64,000 nt of DNA from positions 3,596,001-3,660,000 of the forward strand of contig NZ_CP097289.1 in assembly GCF_023498005.1 (NCBI RefSeq). The letters are read 5' to 3'. The first letter of the stretch is position 1. The number at the start of each line of letters is the position of its first letter. Positions 61,472 through 64,000 of this stretch are shown here, piece by piece. Source of the DNA: Streptomyces durmitorensis (GTDB taxonomy: Bacteria > Actinomycetota > Actinomycetes > Streptomycetales > Streptomycetaceae). The position numbers and the translations under genes are program-made. The notes beneath the pieces were generated by a model, which worked only from the letters and a program-made list of their open reading frames with translations, had not been told where the DNA came from and ran no database searches.

Positions 61472-62185
61472 ATGACGAAGCAGACGATCCTCGGGCGCGT
61501 GGCCCAGCTCGCCAAGGCCAACATCAACTCCCTCCTCGACCAGGCCGAGGACCCGCAGAAGATGCTCGACCAGCTGATCCGCGACTACACGAACAACATC
61601 AGGGAGGCCGAGGAGGCGGTCGCGACCACCATCGGCAACCTGCGGATGCTGGAACTGGACCACAAGGAGGACCGGGACGCGGCCGACGAGTGGGGCACCA
61701 AGGCGGTGGCCGCCAGCAAGAAGGCGGACGAGTTGCGCTCCGGCGGGAGCGCCGTGGACGCCGACAAGTTCGACGGCCTGGCCAAGGTCGCTCTGCAGCG
61801 GCAGCTCCAGTCCGAGCGTGAGGCCAAGGACGCCGAGCCGACGATCGCCTCGCAGACGGAGGTCGTCGACAAGCTGAAGTCCGGCCTCGACCAGATGAAG
61901 ATCAAGCTGACCCAGCTCCAGTCGAAGCGCGATCAGCTGGTGGCCCGTGCCAAGACCGCGCAGGCGCAGAACCAGATGATGGACGCCGCCCAGAGCATCG
62001 ACGTGCTCGACCCGGCCAGCGAGTTGAGCCGCTTCGAGGACAAGGTGCGCCGCGAGGAGGCCAGGGCGCTGGGCAAGCAGGAGCTGGCCGCGTCCTCCCT
62101 GGACGCGCAGTTCGAGCAACTGGACAGCCTGGGCGACGAGGCGGAGGTCGCGGCCCGCCTCGCCGCCCTGAAGGCCACCACCTAG
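61472..62185 (+). CDS. pspA: PspA/IM30-family envelope stress protein
   Basis: Peripheral membrane protein of 237 residues, nearly all predicted coiled coil. It matches the PspA family through residues 1-230 (ILGRVAQLAKANINSLLDQA, then LIRDYTNNIREAEEAVATTI). Family members bind stressed membranes and help to seal them. An AGAAGGAG site lies upstream of the ATG. The TPM-domain gene just upstream is a natural functional partner. Confidence 0.9.
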   Translation: MTKQTILGRVAQLAKANINSLLDQAEDPQKMLDQLIRDYTNNIREAEEAVATTIGNLRMLELDHKEDRDAADEWGTKAVAASKKADELRSGGSAVDADKFDGLAKVALQRQLQSEREAKDAEPTIASQTEVVDKLKSGLDQMKIKLTQLQSKRDQLVARAKTAQAQNQMMDAAQSIDVLDPASELSRFEDKVRREEARALGKQELAASSLDAQFEQLDSLGDEAEVAARLAALKATT

Positions 62186-62238
62186 CGGCCCGCGGCAGCC
62201 GGGCCGTCAGAAGGAGGCTGAGCAGAGGAAGAGGCCGA

Positions 62239-64000
62239 TCAGAAGAGGCTGAGCAGCGCCTCCGCCGCGTCCATCGGCTGCACCCCGCTGTCCGGCAGCG
62301 GCATCTCGAACCACACCGTCTTGCCGCGCGGCGTCCTGCGCGAGCCCCACGCGGCGCTCAGCAGACCCACCAGCTGCAGCCCGCGGCCGCCCTCGTCCGT
62401 GTCACGCGCCCGGCGGCGGCGCGGCTGGACGAGGCCCGCGTCCCACACCTCGCACACCAGGGTGCGGTCGAGCAGGAGCCGCAGCCGGATGTCGCCCTCT
62501 CCGTACCGCAGCGCGTTCGTGACCAGCTCGCTGACCAGCAGTTCGGTCGTGTCGCAGAGGGGTTCCAGGTCCCAGGTGCGCAGCTGCTCGCAGGCCAGTT
62601 CGCGCGCCCGGCCCACCGACTTCGGGTCGCGCGGCAGCGTCCAGTCGCCGACGGCGTCGGCGGGCAGCCCCTGGATGCGCGCCATGAGCAGCGCGATGTC
62701 GTCCTCTCCGTGGTGCGTGTCGAGGGTGTTCAGGACGTGGTCGCAGACGTCCTCCAGGGCGGGTGCGGGGTCGTCGAGTGCGCGTACGAAGGCGTTCAGG
62801 CCCTCGTCGAGCGGATGGTCGCGGGATTCGACGAGCCCGTCGGTGTAGAGCGCGAGGAGTGCGCCCTCGGGCAGCTCGACCTCGACCTCCTCGAAGGGCT
62901 CGCCGCCGACGCCCAGCGGCATGCCGGGCGGCACGTCGAGCATGAGCGGCGATTCGTCGGGCTCGACGAGCACGGGCGGCAGATGGCCGGCGTTGGCGAA
63001 CGTGCAGCGGCGCGTGACGGCGTCGTAGACCGCGTAGACGCACGTGGCGAGGTAGACCTCCGAGAGGTCCGTCCCGTTCGCGGAACGCGTCTGACGGGCC
63101 GCTCTCGTGGCCTGCTGGGTGCCTGAGGGGTCGCCGAGGCCGCGGGCGATCTCGTCGAGCGCGGAGAGCACCTCGGCGGGCTCCAGGTCCAGGAGCGCCA
63201 AGGTGCGTACGGCGGTGCGCAGTTCCCCCATGGCGACGGCGGCGCGCAGGCCCCGGCCCATGACGTCGCCGACGACCAGGGCGGTGCGATGGCCCGGCAG
63301 TTCGATGACGTCGAACCAGTCGCCGCCCACCTCGGTGGCCGCGTTGCCCGGGAGATAGCGGCAGGCGATGTCGAGGCCGGACGCCTCGGGGTCGCCCGGC
63401 GGCAGCAAGGAGCGCTGCAGTATGAGCGCGCGTTCGTGTTCGCGGCGGTAGAGGCGGGCGTTGTCGATACAGACCGCGGCGCGCGCGGCGAGCTCGACGG
63501 CGAGGGCGCGATCACGCTCCCCGAAGGGCTCGCTTCCCTTCGTGCGGGAGAACTGGGCGAGGCCGACGACCGTGTCGTGGGCGACCATCGGCACGACGAG
63601 CGTCGACTGGATGAGGCCGCCGGTGAGCCTGCTCGCGGAGCCCTCGTCGGCCCCGGAGACGAGCCGCGGCCGCGCGGTGCGCAAGGCGTCGGCGCAGGGC
63701 GAGGTGAAGGCGAACCGGTGCACGGCGCCCACGTCCACGGGGTGGCCGCCGTCCGGGAAGGGCGCGTCGGAGACGGCGCTCGCGAAGGCGACGCGGCGCA
63801 GTTCGGCGCTTCCGTCGGCGAGGCCCGGAGGCGTCTCGTCGCCGTCCAGGAGCCCCTGGTAGAGGTCCACGGAGGCCAGGTCGCAGAAGCCCGGGACGGT
63901 GACGTCCAGGAGCTCGCGTGCGGTCGTCTCCAAGTCCAGGGAGTTGCCGATGCGGGCGCCCGCCTCATTGAGCAGGGCGAGGTTGCGGCGGGCGTGGGCG
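62239..64000 (-). CDS. SpoIIE-family protein phosphatase with GAF and histidine-kinase-like ATPase domains, 5' end beyond the window
   Basis: At least 586 residues are visible; the frame runs open to the right edge, starting with AHARRNLALLNEAGARIGNS. A GAF-type sensory domain (about 25-190) is followed by a coiled linker (NARLYRREHERALILQRSLL), a PP2C/SpoIIE phosphatase domain (VGGDWFDVIELPGHRTALVV; DVMGRGLRAAVAMGELRTAV) and an anti-sigma-type ATPase domain (ELLVSELVTNALRYGEGDI). Such proteins dephosphorylate anti-anti-sigma factors in partner-switching pathways. It is convergent with pspA with a 53-base gap. An internal TTG at 63933 should not be taken as the start. Confidence 0.88.
   Translation of the reverse strand, partial: AHARRNLALLNEAGARIGNSLDLETTARELLDVTVPGFCDLASVDLYQGLLDGDETPPGLADGSAELRRVAFASAVSDAPFPDGGHPVDVGAVHRFAFTSPCADALRTARPRLVSGADEGSASRLTGGLIQSTLVVPMVAHDTVVGLAQFSRTKGSEPFGERDRALAVELAARAAVCIDNARLYRREHERALILQRSLLPPGDPEASGLDIACRYLPGNAATEVGGDWFDVIELPGHRTALVVGDVMGRGLRAAVAMGELRTAVRTLALLDLEPAEVLSALDEIARGLGDPSGTQQATRAARQTRSANGTDLSEVYLATCVYAVYDAVTRRCTFANAGHLPPVLVEPDESPLMLDVPPGMPLGVGGEPFEEVEVELPEGALLALYTDGLVESRDHPLDEGLNAFVRALDDPAPALEDVCDHVLNTLDTHHGEDDIALLMARIQGLPADAVGDWTLPRDPKSVGRARELACEQLRTWDLEPLCDTTELLVSELVTNALRYGEGDIRLRLLLDRTLVCEVWDAGLVQPRRRRARDTDEGGRGLQLVGLLSAAWGSRRTPRGKTVWFEMPLPDSGVQPMDAAEALLSLF

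Noticed and set aside
62239..63933. TTG at 63933 as the start of the SpoIIE-type gene
   Set aside because: The frame continues to the window edge with family-typical residues (LALLNEAGARIGNSLDL), so the gene is cut by the window.

Overview
This window comes from a high-GC filamentous actinomycete, almost certainly Streptomyces or a close relative. The signs are very strong G/C bias at third codon positions, frequent GTG/TTG starts, many GTGA/ATGA stop-start overlaps, a mycothiol gene (mshB), SpoIIE-type phosphatase and PspA genes, and two intergenic repeats of a kind common in Streptomyces. It looks like chromosomal core in the left two thirds and a carbohydrate/stress accessory block on the right. 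I saw no rRNA, tRNA, CRISPR array, insertion sequence, prophage or attachment site.

Layout. 0-4 kb: DNA-3-methyladenine glycosylase (cut by the window edge), a DivIVA-domain membrane protein, a FolP2-type dihydropteroate synthase paralogue, a LOG-family protein and dapE. 4-7 kb: a membrane-anchored transglycosylase-like protein, a small secreted repeat protein, and an ArsR-type regulator divergent from an MFS exporter. 8-14 kb: dapC, fdxA, an Rv0428c-like acetyltransferase, and two SirB1-type paralogues flanking an AraC regulator and a DUF2000 gene. 14-17.4 kb: an ABC exporter plus DesK/DesR-like two-component operon. 17.6-21.6 kb: a peptidoglycan-binding-domain membrane protein, DUF6113, mshB and a tiny membrane protein. 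21.7-24 kb: an S9 peptidase. 24-37 kb: two complete peptide ABC importers (binding protein, two permeases, two ATPases each), in tandem on the minus strand and separated by an ECF sigma factor with a membrane-anchored partner. 37.8-42.3 kb: typA and an LpqW-like lone binding protein. 42.7-46.7 kb: a succinate dehydrogenase operon. 46.8-52 kb: a Tat-exported hydrolase, an APH-type kinase, an SMI1 protein, a LacI regulator and an acetylxylan-esterase-type hydrolase. 52-53.2 kb: a G-rich minisatellite region. 53.2-59.2 kb: a sugar ABC importer, a GH1 beta-glucosidase and a Tat-exported glucoamylase/GH144-like protein. 59.3-64 kb: a TPM-domain protein, PspA and a SpoIIE-type phosphatase cut by the right edge.

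How the genes fit together. From memory, the left two thirds follows the order of a block in Mycobacterium tuberculosis (typA-lpqW ... mshB ... fdxC-Rv1178 ... dapE-Rv1205-folP2-Rv1209-tagA), so this is an old actinobacterial neighbourhood into which the peptide importers and small regulatory cassettes have been placed. The two peptide importers share architecture down to a perfect hairpin in each binding-protein/permease gap. That hairpin would keep binding-protein mRNA in excess over the membrane components.

The most informative regulatory signal is a near-palindrome, TGWATGCGCTTWCA. It occurs once in front of the LacI gene (49710-49723) and again, as part of an 11-bp perfect inverted repeat, in front of the sugar importer/GH1 operon (53124-53152). 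This predicts that the LacI protein controls both itself and the importer-glucosidase operon 3 kb away. No wholly new system is evident. The best leads are this regulon, the 20-21 bp minisatellite beside it, and the duplicated peptide importers with an intervening sigma factor.
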